Positions 1-11,084 are shown, counted from the stretch's first letter. The stretch: DNA of 64,000 bases from Rugalucina vietnamica (GCA_964017185.1 OZ024869.1:332501-396500); one strand, 5' to 3'. Program-made: numbers and translations. Notes: generated by a model from the letters alone, not told the origin.

Positions 1-53
1 GTGTCCGTCCGTCCGTCTGTCCGTCTGTCCGTCCGTCTGTCCGTCCGTCCGTC
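1..53. repeat. (CCGT)n microsatellite, edge of a pearl-like element
   Basis: This is a run of GTCC/GTCT tetramers, (ACGG)n on the other strand. It abuts the 150-bp core-repeat array that follows. Pearl/CvA-type bivalve elements are known to pair ACGG-type microsatellites with about 160-bp core repeats, so this is probably the microsatellite part of the same element read in reverse. The array may continue upstream of the window. Confidence 0.85.
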
Positions 54-59
54 AGCGCT

Positions 60-890
60 TCGTTTCCGTGCTCTAACTTGAGCATTTATTGACCAATTTT
101 CTTCAAACTTTGTATAGGAGTTTATATCAGGAAGGAATGGTTTGGGATTGGAGATGGGCAAATTTCGTCAAATAAGTACAGAGTTATGGCCCTTGATTTA
201 CTTTAAAATTTCGTTTCCGTGCTCTATCTTGAGCATTTATTGACTAATTTTGTTCAAACTTTGTATAGGAGTTCATATTAAGAAGGAGTGGTTTGGGATT
301 GTAGATGGGTAAATTTCGTCAAATAAGTACAGAGTTATGGCCCTTGATTTACGTTAAAATTTCGTTTCTGGGCTCTATCTTCAGCATTTATTGACCAATT
401 TTCTTCAAACTTTGTATAGGAGCTAATATTAGGAAGGAGTGGTTTTGGATTGAAGATGGGTAATTTTGTTGAATAAGTACAGAGTTATGGCCCTTGACTT
501 ATATTAAAGTTTTGTTTCCGGCCTATATCTTGGGCATTTATAGACCAATTTTGTTCAAACTTTGTATAGGAGTTTATATTAGGAAGGAGTGGTTTGGGAT
601 TGAAGATGAGAAAATTTTGTCAAATAAGTACAGATTTATGGCCCTTGATTTACGTTAAAATTTCATTTTCGGGCTCTATATGGAGCATTTATTGACCAAT
701 TTTCTTCAAATTTTGTATAGGAGTTTATATCAGGAAGGAGTGGTTTGGGATTGAAGATTGGTAATTTTCGTCAATGGCCCTTGATTTATGTTACAATATT
801 GTTTTTAGGCCCTATCTTGAGCATCTGTGGACCAATTTGCTTCAAACTTTGTTAAGGAGTTCATATCTGGAAGATGTGGTTTGGTATTGT
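60..890 (-). repeat. Six tandem ~150-bp core repeats (pearl/CvA-like element)
   Basis: The phrase GAGCATTTATTGACC recurs near 80, 231, 383, 533, 683 and 819. That gives a period of 150-152 bp, with the last unit shortened by about 15 bp. Each unit also carries a CAGAGTTATGGCCCTTGAT block. Units differ by scattered substitutions, so the array is not freshly amplified. The orientation (microsatellite first on the plus strand) suggests the element lies on the minus strand. The short open frames here are by-products of the repeat. Confidence 0.85.
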
Positions 891-984
891 AGATTAATGC
901 TGTGCATTTGTACTAAATTAAATTTGCGTGGCGGGGTATCATGCATGCCTGCAGCGCTTTTATTTCGTAATGTAAAAATATGAA

Positions 985-1690
985 AATATTTATAGGCGCA
1001 AACAGCACAAAAATTTTAACACCTAGACATAAAACAGTAAGAACCACCACAGAAGTATCGCCTCGGAACGATCGGTAATATAAAATTACTGGCGGGCTTA
1101 AATCAATTTTACAGGTACCTAACCTCACCCTCAGCTTCTGCAGTGGTTCACAACATTTAACACACGGACATTGCGGGTGCATTTTAATGGGAAGGTGATG
1201 CTCACCCTTCGCGAACACCCGAGCGAACACCTAATCACACCTCCTGTTTTGTGGGATCCATGCCTGTATGACTACTTATCTCGTATTCGTCAATGTTATT
1301 ACGGATTTTTATGAGCTAGGATATACGATTTCGGTACCTTGACCCCTTTACTTTAGTTACGTCCTCACTAGTCAATGAATCATCAAGGACAAACAAATAA
1401 ATCATGATAACCACCATGATGAATCAAAAACGAGGACTCACAGACTGAGTAAGCTGCCCGATGATGGAGATCCCTGGGCGCAAATAGCTTACTAACTCCG
1501 GGGCAAAAGAAAAACACCAGTTGAACGCCGTTGGGCCGAGCAACAGGCAAGAAGCTCGGTCCCAACTAACTGAATAGCTAAAGTGGGGGCCATCAAAGAG
1601 TCTGACGCCCGACCCACCGGCGTGCAATTAAAGAAGGCAGCATAGAACTGAAAAGAAAAATCATTCCGTCTGATAAGTTTCTCAAATTTG
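985..1690 (+). repeat. Dispersed repeat family, copy A
   Basis: This stretch shares long, clearly related blocks with copies at 9.4, 15.1-15.8, 16.1-16.65 and 16.8-17.25 kb. Shared blocks include ATATAAAATTACTGG, CAGTGGTTCACAACATTTA, an AAATCATGATAACCACCATGATGAATCAAAAACG-like section and AAAGAAGGCAGCATAG. No transposase or reverse transcriptase is visible, and its open frames are short and repeat-derived. It lies upstream of the first visible GLA-like exon, in what should be an intron or 5' flank. Confidence 0.75.
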
Positions 1691-2015
1691 CAAACCAAGT
1701 CACCATAAAATTATGGTTCCGAAAGGCCATCGCGTAAAAGGGTCTTTCTTTAGCCAAACATTTGGAAATCCATTCATAGTTTATGCGATAAAAATTAAGA
1801 AAATGTTTTTTGTAGACAATAATTTCGTCTGATGGTACCGCTTGAACCGGCTTACTTGTTGCATTTTAGCAATAGGATCTGGGTAATTAAGTGGAAGGCT
1901 TGTCTACTTCGGGTGTCGCCAGTAGCACAAGTCGGCTTGATCACACAGTTCAAACCTTACGTCAGAGCAGTCATCATTTGGTCAATTAAAGAGAATCTAT
2001 ATGGCATGCTTTCAG

Positions 2016-2190
2016 TTACACGCAATGGGACTGAAGTTCGGTATTTACGAAGATTTTGGGACAAAGACCTGTGCCGGTTATCCTGGAAGTGAATTCTATA
2101 TGCAAACGGACGCACAGACGTTCGCAGACTGGGGCGTGGACTTACTGAAGTTCGATGGATGCAATTCCAATTTCAAAGATGACCCTTATG
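2016..2190 (+). CDS. GLA: GLA-like exon A (nucleophile exon)
   Basis: The acceptor follows GCTTTCAG and the donor is G|GTACGA, leaving phase 1. It encodes [31 protein letters not shown] and LLKFDGC, the last holding the catalytic nucleophile. An in-frame ATG at 2001 lies in the intron side of the acceptor and is not a start. Confidence 0.92.
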
Positions 2191-5100
2191 GTACGATCAC
2201 ATACACTCTAGTTTTGCATTACGAAAACATGCCCATGCAATATACAAAGAATTTTTTCAGCAGTAAAAATTGAAAATTTTGTTGGAAAAAATTTGATATT
2301 TTTCTTATTTTTGCTCAAAACATAGATTGTGGTTACACGTTAGAACCGCCTCGCCGAGAGATTGTGGGTACACGTTAGAACCGCCTCGCCGAGGCGGCTC
2401 TAACGAGTACCCACAATCTATGTTTTCGAGCAAAAATAAGAAAAATAGGTATACCCCTGCATACCCCAGTTTTACTATATAGAAGTGAAGTGGGGTTTAA
2501 GGGGGTTTTCAATACACGGACATGTTTTCCTGATGCACATACACTCCAATTTTGTAACGAGACAAATTTGTAACGATTGGATGTTTAAATGTTTTATTTG
2601 AAAATTCGGGGCACTGCCCTGGAAATAACATATGTGATTTTGATAAGGATTCCGAAATTAAGCAATATAGTACAATCCCTTCCTTCTAAATGTTTTCAGA
2701 GGATCAAACCTAAATATAATTATGTTTATTGTAGGTTATCCTACTATGGGTATGTACCTGAACAAAACTGGTAGACCTATTGTTTACTCGTGTGAGTGGC
2801 CATTACAGAACTGGATTCATAAGACGAAGGTACATATAACTGATGTGTATACATGTATATTGCGATTTGATGTGGTAAATAAGGTCTAAAACGAAAGCAA
2901 ATGATGTCCCCTTTTTATTACGTTACGGCTTCTTGTTCCCTCAACTTGAGGAACCAATGCTTCACCAATCTGACAGTTCATCGAAAAACAATATTTAAAC
3001 GCGTACGTGTATGAATATTTACAATTCTTTTGAAAAAAAAAAAGTATTTTATATGACAATGCGTTTGTATTTGTAGCCTGACTATAAAGCAGTGCGTGAG
3101 ACGTGTAATTTCTGGCGTAACTATGCCGACATCAATGATTCCTGGGATAGTATAAAGAACGTGATTCAATTCTATGGAACAGACTATGGTAACTTCAGTG
3201 CGATGGCGGGGCCGGGAGCATGGAATGACCCGGATATGGTAAGGGATTGCCGCTCTTTATGGGAACTTTGTTTATCTTTTCTAATTAATATTGGTCACTA
3301 TTTTTTTTAGTTTTGACTCGGAGTATGAGCTAAAGTATATTCTCTCGCTATCCCTGATTGCAAATGATATATGGAATGAAAATGCAACTTTGAAAATGTT
3401 GATGATATATGATATTAATATGCTACTAGACTCGGGCACTGAACAGTACTACATTTGCAATGGACAGTACTATATGTAAAATCTTATTTACTTACATGTA
3501 TTTCAAGTTTTAATTATGTTATGGCCATCTTACCGTTTCAGCTTGTGATTGGTAACTATGGCCTCAGCCCCACTCAGGAGCGGACGCAGATGGCTATGTG
3601 GGCGATATTTGCCGCTCCCCTGATAATGTCAGTAGATCTCCGGACCATACCCCAACAGTCTAGAGATGTATTGCTCAACGAACGGGTGATAGCTGTAAAT
3701 CAAGACAGCCTCGGAATGGCTGGTCGCAGAGTTATAAAGGTGAATTTTTTATTAATATTTTAATAAGACAATTTGGAATAGTACTTAATGAATAGACTTA
3801 TTGTGTGAAACGGGTCACTAAAATGAATAATGTTGTGCGGAGCGAGTGGAAAGGGCGCGTTGGGTCTTGGTTTTGGAAATTTCTCATCATTGTCTAAATA
3901 TAAATTACTTGTTATATACATTCGCATATATAATTTGTAGACTTTGTCTCAAGTTTGACGCATTTTTGACACACTGTACGACATTGCGTCTGATTTGGTC
4001 TTTCTTTCTTAAGATACTGAGTCGATCAATGTCTGACCATCACCTCAGGTGTGGGGTGGGTGGTTAAATTTTGAATTTAGCAAAATGGGGGAAACATTCG
4101 GGATGGGCCATTAAAACTATTTACAAGAAGCTAGACAGAGGTATACTAAAACGTATACATCTGGACCCTTGGTTCTAAATAAGAGCCTTGAATTCTTCCG
4201 TGGTCTTAGATGCGACCACTGAAGAAGGAAGACTATTCCACAATGGAATAGTCCTTGGGAAGAATGAATTCTTCAGAGCATCACTATAGGACATGTATCT
4301 TGTGTACTGTGAATCATGAGATACCCTTGTAGATCTTAATCTGGGTGCCGGTGTCAGATATTTATCTTTGTCAAAAGACACTGTACCGGAATGAATCTTG
4401 TAAAAGAAAGTTAAGGAAGACTTTAGCCTGCGGTCATCCAGGGATGGCCAGTCGAGATCATTAAGTATGTCATCGACGCTGCTGGTATTATGCCATCGCC
4501 CGCAGACCCACCTAGCTGCTGTCTTCTGCACGTTCTTCACCTTTTTCGTCTCAGTTTCATTTTAGGGATGCCAAATAGGAGATGCATACTCGAAATGAGG
4601 GCGAACCGATTTGGTATGCAACTTCCTTCGTATGCTGAGGTGCAAGTGCCAAATTGCGCCGAAGTAAACCCAAAGTCTTAGTTGCTTTAGAAGAAATTTC
4701 AGAAACATGTTGACCCCATTCCAAGTTGTCAGTAATAGTAATTCCAGGGTATTTGGCGGACTCAACCTCTTCCAATGTTTGTTGATGCAGCGAGTAGTTA
4801 AAAGTGTATTTGATTGCTAGGGAGGTGCCGAGCCACCCTCATTGAATGACATTTGGCAACATTCAATTTCATTTGCCAATCGGTCTCCCATTGTCCTAGG
4901 CTATTCAGGTCATCCTGTAATATCTGGCAATCTATGAGAGTTTTAATATTTTATTATCTTTGCAGGAAAAGAATTTAGAAGTCTGGTCTCGCCCAATTAC
5001 ACCGAAAGGCAGCAAAGCTGTTGTGTTCCTAAACTTAAACGAAGGTGGTGGCCCTACAAAAATGATAACATCTCTTCTGCAACTCGGCCTAGACAGCCAA

Positions 5101-5223
5101 AAGGGGTACAGATTTACCGAAACATTTGATGGGACTGATTTAGGTGTATATTATCCTCTGGATGTGTTCGTGTGTTCTGTTGATCCAACCGGAGTGTATA
5201 TGGTGACAGCTACCGCATTATGA
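2016..5223 (+). CDS. GLA: Alpha-galactosidase A-like glycosidase (GH27), 3' five exons
   Basis: This is a lysosomal-type retaining glycosidase that removes terminal alpha-galactose from glycolipids and glycoproteins. The exons are 2016-2190, 2735-2829, 3077-3238, 3542-3739 and 4966-5223. All have GT/AG borders and matching phases, giving 295 residues and a TGA stop. Visible landmarks, numbered in this fragment, are LLKFDGC with nucleophile Asp47 and the ADINDSW segment with acid/base Asp108. Four cysteines (19, 49, 78, 100) match the C142-C172 and C202-C223 disulfides of human GLA. A glycosylation site NKT is at residue 68 and an [11 protein letters not shown] loop follows. The specificity loop reads CEWPL, with the Glu/Leu pair typical of alpha-galactosidase; alpha-N-acetylgalactosaminidase has Ser/Ala there. 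The signal peptide and first roughly 100 residues are missing and presumably lie upstream of the window. Introns carry a MITE and an antisense LINE piece. The main alternative, NAGA, is disfavoured by CEWPL. Confidence 0.92.
2218..2535. mobile_element. Palindromic MITE family 1, copy 1 (GLA intron)
   Basis: It starts CATTACGAAAACATG and ends CATGTTTTCCTGATG, imperfect terminal inverted repeats. Inside are a GAACCGCCTCGCCGAGGCGG-type palindrome, a TTGCTC(A/G)AAAACAT segment and its inverse. It begins 27 bp after the 5' splice site of exon A. A roughly 20-bp sequence (CACATACACTC..TTTTG) flanks both ends as a direct repeat. Related copies lie near 6.2, 6.9 and 30.2 kb. It encodes nothing. Confidence 0.8.
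2735..2829 (+). CDS. GLA: GLA-like exon B (specificity loop exon)
   Basis: The acceptor is TTTATTGTAG and the donor AAG|GTACAT. The first two bases complete a glycine codon split with exon A. It encodes a glycosylation site (NKT) and YSCEWPL, the loop that discriminates galactose from N-acetylgalactosamine. Confidence 0.92.
3077..3238 (+). CDS. GLA: GLA-like exon C (acid/base exon)
   Basis: It is 54 codons in phase 0 between TTTGTAG and ATG|GTAAGG. It carries [15 protein letters not shown] with the proton donor Asp, then [11 protein letters not shown]. Both borders coincide with points where homology to vertebrate GLA starts and stops. Confidence 0.93.
3542..3739 (+). CDS. GLA: GLA-like exon D
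   Basis: It is 66 codons in phase 0 from CCGTTTCAG to AAG|GTGAAT. It encodes [31 protein letters not shown] and [10 protein letters not shown], the conserved end of the GH27 barrel. Confidence 0.93.
4165..4960 (-). mobile_element. Non-LTR retrotransposon 3' fragment (reverse transcriptase C-terminus)
   Basis: Read on the minus strand and allowing frameshifts, this gives the end of a LINE reverse transcriptase. Pieces seen are [73 protein letters not shown] and [17 protein letters not shown]. Pieces of this type are frequent in jockey/CR1-like elements of corals and molluscs. It is broken: a frameshift near 4550, a stop in the 4800 region, and no catalytic core. It sits antisense in the last GLA-like intron. 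Confidence 0.85.
4966..5223 (+). CDS. GLA: GLA-like last exon (C-terminal beta domain)
   Basis: The acceptor is TATCTTTGCAG and the stop is TGA at 5221-5223. It encodes [20 protein letters not shown] and a closing [13 protein letters not shown], matching the beta-sandwich domain that follows the barrel. The C378/C382 pair of human GLA is not present. I could not pick a convincing poly(A) signal just downstream. Confidence 0.9.
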   Translation, partial: EKNLEVWSRPITPKGSKAVVFLNLNEGGGPTKMITSLLQLGLDSQKGYRFTETFDGTDLGVYYPLDVFVCSVDPTGVYMVTATAL

Positions 5224-6140
5224 CAATGACATTCAGCTGCTTTTCAGTTAAAAAATTATGGATTGAGGGAAACAAACTTTTGGTTTTGACATGGTTTTGC
5301 TGCGACAGAGTTATTGCTACTTATATTTATGCATTATATCAACGGATATAAGCATTGAAGGGTTGTCACAAATGTTGCTAAAATGAATTTATCTTGAATA
5401 TTAACTAGTGCATGCTTTAGTGCAGTCTGTAGCAGCACATTGTGCTTACGTGTCCATCTCTTCAACTGCTGATATGTTAGAGTAGCTTGTGATATACTTA
5501 ATTTGATCATTTGTTGCAGATACTCTTTGTCAAGCTTCAAATGATAATACACCCAGAGGATAATATGGCTTAACGCGAACGATAAACCATATATCGAATG
5601 ACCAAGGGTACTTGCTATCTGCGTTATGATAATTTTAAAACAATAATTATGTTGGAGGCCTCAAGTCACTACAAATTATAATTTTGATGAATCTATTATG
5701 AGAAAATATTTATACTAAATGTTTTCAGAGAGAAGAAGAAGATATATTTCGGTACTGTTCATGTATTAAGTAACAACTGGGACAATTAACCTCAGTCAGC
5801 TAAGGGACGTTACCAAGGCGTTACCTGGAAAATTACCTATGCAGATCAAATTTCGATTATTTCCCCTAGATTGCGATGTGCGCGATGTCCTATTTTGACA
5901 CCTGAGGGACAATTACCAATATAGACCTGTGTTTTACAGGTAACTTGTGGCTAAGGCCTGGGATAGATTTATGAAATTTGTGTTATATAAAATTGAAAGA
6001 AAAAGAGCCCATCATAGTAAAAAGAAATGGATGTTTCTGAAAGGGCTCTGACCAGATTAGACGTATTCCGGCTGTGCAGTCAAAAATGCATCATTAAAAC
6101 ATGTAGATGCAATGAATACTCCCTTAAATCCAAAATTATT
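5224..6140. other. Gene-free stretch after the GLA-like gene
   Basis: This should hold the GLA-like 3' UTR. I see no gene, clear repeat or unambiguous poly(A) signal. Short open frames are random. Confidence 0.5.
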
Positions 6141-6318
6141 TAGTTAAACTGGTGTATACAGGGTAACCTATTTTTCATATTTTTGCTCCAAAGCGGTTCT
6201 AATGTGTTTCCTTATTCCATGTTTTGAGCAAAAATATGAAAAATATCAAATATTTCCAGTGAAAGGTCATTACCGCTGAAAAAATCTCTATATATTGCAC
6301 GAGCAAGTTTTCGTAATG
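6140..6318. mobile_element. MITE family 1, copy 2 (truncated)
   Basis: It ends TTGCACGAGCAAGTTTTCGTAATG, the reverse complement of the family's left terminus, and contains TTGCTCCAAAGCGGTTCTAA and ATGTTTTGAGCAAAAATATG. The other terminus is missing, so one end is deleted. Confidence 0.7.
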
Positions 6319-6477
6319 GGTTACTATATTTGAATTATTGAAATTAGAAAAGATAACAATTATTTTTCATAAAATTTACCACGCATGTGCATGCTCCTTA
6401 GAATTGCAGGAGCGGACTTTGCTGTCGGTCTGTGTGCTTTTCGGTAATTAAAATACAGTAGAAGGGAGCTTTTTCCT

Positions 6478-6600
6478 AGTGACATGGTGTCAGACTCCAT
6501 ATCGAGCGGTCCTGGGTTCGAAACCCTCATGGGGCACTGTGTTTTGTCCTTGATTCTCTAGAGTAACGTTGTATGCATGGGAAGAAAAAGAAAACAAAAC
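6478..6600 (+). repeat. tRNA-derived SINE-like fragment
   Basis: GGGTTCGAAACCC is a good pol III B box, followed by GGGGCACTGTGTTTTGTCCTTG, a string typical of tRNA-SINE bodies. The A-box side is degraded and no cloverleaf can be drawn. Confidence 0.5.
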
Positions 6601-6828
6601 ATGATGCAATTTATTTTATATGATCAGGCACGAATCGCACAATAGAGGTACAAATTGCCTGCGGGGATTCAGTGTGCAGGCTAAGCTTAAGAGTTCAGAG
6701 AGTGACTGATGGCTTATTGTCTTTAATTTTAGTTGTGAATTGTCACTTGACAAAAGCGTCTATCACCTCGATGCAGTTATTGACACAAATTTTGATTTGC
6801 ACAAACACAGTCTCATGTCTTAAAATGA

Positions 6829-7050
6829 CATTACGAAAACATGCCCGTGCAATATACAGAGATTTTTAAGGTTGTAAAAAATGAAAATTTTCAGTGGAAA
6901 GTTTTTGATATTTTTCTTATTTTTGCTCAAAACACTCTATGTTTTGCAGCAAAAATAAGAAAAAATAGATATACCCCTCCATATCCCAGTTTTGCTATAT
7001 GAAAGTGGGGTTTAAGGGGGTGTATATTGCACGGACATGTTTTCCTGATG
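6829..7050. mobile_element. MITE family 1, copy 3
   Basis: It is complete at both ends: CATTACGAAAACATGCCCGT on the left and ACGGACATGTTTTCCTGATG on the right. The central hairpin uses inverted TTTGCTCAAAACA / TGTTTTGCAGCAAAA. It is shorter than copy 1 because it lacks the CGAGGCGG palindrome. Confidence 0.8.
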
Positions 7051-7866
7051 AATTGGAAGTTAGACGCATTATTTTTCAGACTAAAATTTTTTTTTGTAAT
7101 AAAAAAGTATGTTTTTGTAGGTGACAATTAGCTTCCTTCGTTTTGCGCCTAGAAACAATGCTTTGTTATTTTTCCAATCTCGGAGACGCACAAATATGTA
7201 TGTACGTGTTTATGGAGCAGATATGGTGTGCAGGCTGATCGAATCATGTTTTCTTATCCATATACTCAGATCTATATCCAAAGTCCTGGGTGCATCTAGT
7301 TTCTGTACTTGCGTAGAATAAATAATGTTGGGCCTAGTCCTCTTTCACAGCGATTTTTTTTTCTAAATAGATCATTTATTTTACGAAGAAAAGCATACGC
7401 AACACTCTATTCAAAACGCTCAGTTTGTCAAAATCACCTATCGTCAAGGTAATACGGCCGCGGGCCCCAGCTTTTATTGCAGGGGATGTTTATTTAAGAC
7501 ACGTGCCACATGACAAACTGATTCAATGTGTGAACAATCAGTTTGGTCGCGACATGAAAAAAAATCTTGCTTAAGCTTTTCACCAGCCTGTCATCAAACC
7601 AGGCCGGTTTGTGACTACAGATGACAACGCTCTTACAAAACTCGGAGTTTGGGACAGGTATACTGTCTACATAGCAAAATCATGCACGCTGATTAAATAC
7701 ATGTTCAATTTTTCATCTATAAAAAGGTATCTAACATGTATTTCGCGTTAAAAGTTCTCATTTTATTTAAAAAAGATGCATTTAGTAAGTCAAAATCTTT
7801 AAATTCCACATTTCATAAAATAAGTTCTTTAATTAAACATGATTTGAACTTCATATTTTATTATCG
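7051..7866. other. Stretch without recognisable features
   Basis: No gene, repeat or RNA was recognised here. The open frames are short and have no conserved motifs. Confidence 0.4.
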
Positions 7867-7868
7867 TT

Positions 7869-7927
<59 letters not shown>

Positions 7928-7934
7928 CTTCTAT

Positions 7935-7981
<47 letters not shown>
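7867..7981. repeat. (CTTT)n microsatellite
   Basis: About 28 TTTC tetramers with one short interruption (CTCTTCTATTC). The FLSFFLSF open frame over it is an artefact of the simple repeat. Confidence 0.95.
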
Positions 7982-7982
<1 letters not shown>

Positions 7983-9035
7983 ATACTATGCATTCTTTCT
8001 ACGTTGCAAAAACACGCACTGATTAAATATATGTGCAATTTCCATGCAGTTGATTTCTACCTGTTAAAAGTTGTCTATCATGGTGTCAACATGTATGTCG
8101 CGGTATATTTAATGATTTAAAGTTCTCAGTTCCAGCTAAACTGCTGTTGAGTAAAACAAATCACTATAGCAGGTACAAACCTTTAATTTCTGCATTGAAT
8201 TCGACTCCTTTCATTAAAATAATTTCTTTAATTAAACATGATCTTTCACTCTTTCTTTATTGAATAACCGACTCAACTGGTTACGGTGGTAGCAACGCTG
8301 CTCCTCTTGGTTTGGACTTAGACATTTCATAGGGTAAGTCAGGATGGTAGTTGCGAAACGCGTAATTTTGCATCTTCTGAGTCAAATGGAAGAAATTTTG
8401 AAAATACTTATTTTATTATAAAACACATCAGATTAAAGCTTATAAAATTTTCTAAATGGTGATAACTTATAAAAAGTTCGCAAAAAAAAACAAATTTATG
8501 AAATTTAAGGCCAAAAATGGCTTCTAACACCTTTTCGCAAAATTCCTACTGAGTCTATGAGATTAATATGGACAAACTTTCGAATATGGAAGGATTTTTA
8601 ATCGCAAAAGGAAGAAACAAGGCAAATACTTATTTTGTATATTTTTATACCACATTTTATGGCATATTATAAACATTATGACCATAACTTATAAAATTTT
8701 GTCGTAAAACGGAAAAAGTGTCATTTTTAACATTTTATTTGGTTTTCCTATTCAATTGTGTACATCGCTCAACAGTAATTTCACAGGTAAGCGCTCGGGT
8801 ATTTCCGTAAATCCGATAATAGCCGATTGTGCTTGTGAAGACTATTGTTCCCTATGAAAGTAGCCGAGTCACCACCTTTGGGGAAACAGACTTCCTCATT
8901 GTATAACATGTATTATTCATTGCAATGTTTTCCATTCGAATGTTGGTTTCGAATGCAAAACGTTAGTTCTGATTGTGTATCGATTCCTGTCCATTACTTA
9001 TATCAAAGTTTTACAGCCTTGTAAATTACAATTGT
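7982..9035. other. Stretch without recognisable genes
   Basis: AT-rich noncoding DNA. Around 8.4-8.7 kb short phrases about aaaCTTATAAAATTTT recur loosely, suggesting an old repeat I cannot name. Confidence 0.4.
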
Positions 9036-9039
9036 TTTC

Positions 9040-9350
9040 GAAAGCCTAAACTTAAACATGGTGGGGCCCTAAATGATAAAACAATGTTAAATTTAGCAAT
9101 GGTCAGGATCGGGGGCAATCATATTAAAAACCAAGGTAGAGAAAAACTAAACTGACAGTCAGGTACTAAAGTCGCTTTGCAATTCGACTAAGACAGCTAA
9201 AAGAGATAGGGGCTTACCGAAACATCAAATAGGACTTAATCAGGTGTGTTATCCTCAAGATTTGTCCGTTATCCTCTGGATTTGTCCGTGTATTTTGTAG
9301 ATCCACCCGAGTGCTTACGCTACAGCAGCTACAGTTCTGTTAACATGAGT
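9040..9350 (+). pseudogene. Decayed copy of the GLA-like last exon
   Basis: Blocks align by eye with the functional last exon in the same order. They are CCTAAACTTAAAC, GGTGGGGCCCTAAATGATAA, GCAATTCGACTAAGACAGC, CTTACCGAAACAT, TTAATCAGGTGTGTTATCCTC, TTTGTCCGTGTATTTTGTAG and GATCCACCCGAGTG. It carries stops, indels and a local 20-bp duplication (TTATCCTC..GATTTGTCCG twice). About 70 bp of the dispersed repeat family (9099-9170) interrupts it. I found no matching copies of exons A-D nearby, so this is a partial duplication or the remnant of a second tandem gene. Confidence 0.75.
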
Positions 9351-9404
9351 GCTCAGTTTTGACAGAATGAATAATGATTATTTCGCATTTTGTCTTAGTG
9401 TTAT

Positions 9405-9742
9405 AAAGGTTCAAGTAGGCAACGATCAGGAAAAGGCGCAATCAGAAACAGATCTCTTCTCTAAAACCGAGGTGGGAAAAAACTAAATTAACAATCAGGT
9501 ACTTATACCATGAAAACATATCGTAAGCCGAATGAGCAGCTACTTTCCCAATAGCTGGCCACTTAACCATACATAAGGCACAATCAGCGCAAAAAGTTTT
9601 AACACTTTAAGACTTGTTCAGTTAGTTGTTAGGTCCTCGTGGTGAATCTCTAACTGGTCAAAGAATCATCTACGACAAACAAATAAATCATGATAACCAC
9701 CATGATTAATCAAAAACGAGGACTCACAGATTGAGTAAGTTT
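9405..9742 (+). repeat. Dispersed repeat family, copy B
   Basis: Its left part matches the AGTAGGCAA(C/T)GATCAGGAAA and GGCGCAATCAGA blocks of copy C. Its right part has AAATCATGATAACCACCATG and AAAAACGAGGACTCACAGA as in copy A. The middle is deleted relative to copy C. A small piece of the same family is inside the GLA pseudo-exon just upstream. Confidence 0.7.
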
Positions 9743-10201
9743 CATTTACTTCATTTACAAGCCTTCAAATAAAACTTCCCATCGTCGAAAGCAAATCGAA
9801 AGTACGAACGTGAATATTCTACAAAAACCACCGATCAGGGGTGTTTATTACATCATTTCATTACCTGACATTTAAAATCAATTCGTACGTTCTCGTAGAA
9901 ATAATAGATAATAAACAATTTTAAAAATTACTTAATACAGTAAAATCGATACTATGTGCGATTGATAATAGCGGAAATACGAAAGTTGAATGGTTTCCGT
10001 TCTTCCATTTGTATATACGTAAAATAATATATATCTCAGAAAACCAGGTAGTTATTTCCGTCACATCACATGTATTTATATCCTCGATAGACATGTCACA
10101 ACTGGAAACACCAATAGTTGGTTTTCAGCTTCTAATTATTTTCAGATAATTGCGTGTAAAGAAGTCGGCAAGCAGATTCTATTTTAAGACATTTTCTGTG
10201 C

Positions 10202-10211
10202 GATATAAAAG
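10202..10211 (+). promoter_or_regulatory. TATA box of the bZIP gene
   Basis: GATATAAAAG is a good TATA match. A likely noncoding first exon follows, from about 10235 to a strong donor AAAA|GTAAGA at 10275 (a weaker alternative, ACG|GTAATA, is at 10311). The next good acceptor in the same direction is at 11557, directly ahead of the bZIP coding exon. Confidence 0.55.
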
Positions 10212-10702
10212 CGACCTTGCGCAACGTGTGTCATTCGATTTGAAACCTTGTTAACCGACTGTCCTCATCGAAAAGTAAGAGAGATGAAGATTTGAGCAGA
10301 AGATAAAGACGGTAATATCATAATGCATCAAAATAATACTAACATAAACAAGATAATATATAGCCTCGGATGCATTTAACAACAACAGTTCGAAGTTAGA
10401 AAATGTTCCATTTCATTATTTTTGTTTATTTGATTTTGTTTAATTAATTCATATAATAATTAAAAAGGCTAAACTGACAAAGAATTTAGAGATATCTGTA
10501 AATAACATTTAGCATCATAATATTGTCCAAAAATATTCACCCGGTGTTGACCTTTATGCATTGCATAAATTAAATCGCTATGACGCTGTATAATAAATTC
10601 TCGATATTATCGTAATTGATTCGTGCACCGTCGGTAAGACTCGATTAAGTAAGCGATGACTGTGTACCCAATATATAAGCAGTTTGCTACATCGTGTATC
10701 AC

Positions 10703-10775
10703 AAGGACCATAGCTCAATGGTTAGGACACCGGATTTGTAACATGTGGATCCCTGGTTCGAGTCCCTTAGAAGAT
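10703..10775 (+). pseudogene. tRNA-like (Thr-TGT-like) pseudogene or SINE head
   Basis: GGACCATAGCTCAATGGTTAG is an A-box region with acceptor-like start, CCGGATTTGTAA gives an anticodon-loop-like TGT, and TGGTTCGAGTCC is a B box. The anticodon and T-stem 3' halves no longer pair, so it is not a working tRNA. It lies in the bZIP gene's intron. Confidence 0.55.
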
Positions 10776-11084
10776 GAGAAATATATTTTTCTTTTTTATT
10801 TTATTAAACAAAATGGTCACCACGTTTTATCAAAAGCAATCGCACGGAGAACATGATATTCTTGCTTTATTGCACTTTTCATGTATCATATCGAGCAACA
10901 TAAGGGTTTTCAAACACAACAATATCGACAATATGTCTAAGCAGAACTCAAACTCTTTCTTATCTTCTAAAGCCAAAGAAATTATTTTCAATGTTTCTGA
11001 AATTCAAAATATTTAATACGATTGAGAATACAAAATTGACCAAAAAACTTAAATTATTAAATACGATTAGAGAATGAATAGGGT

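Noticed and set aside
7736-8026. Phe/Leu/Ser-rich 96-codon frame as a membrane protein
   Set aside because: It is the translation of a (CTTT)n microsatellite.
8760-8860. Possible decayed copy of GLA exon D upstream of the pseudo-exon
   Set aside because: Only short scattered matches (GCTCAAC, GTAAATC) that do not keep order over more than a few tens of bases.
10703-10775. Functional tRNA-Thr gene
   Set aside because: The anticodon and T-stem 3' halves do not pair and the acceptor stem is not closed.
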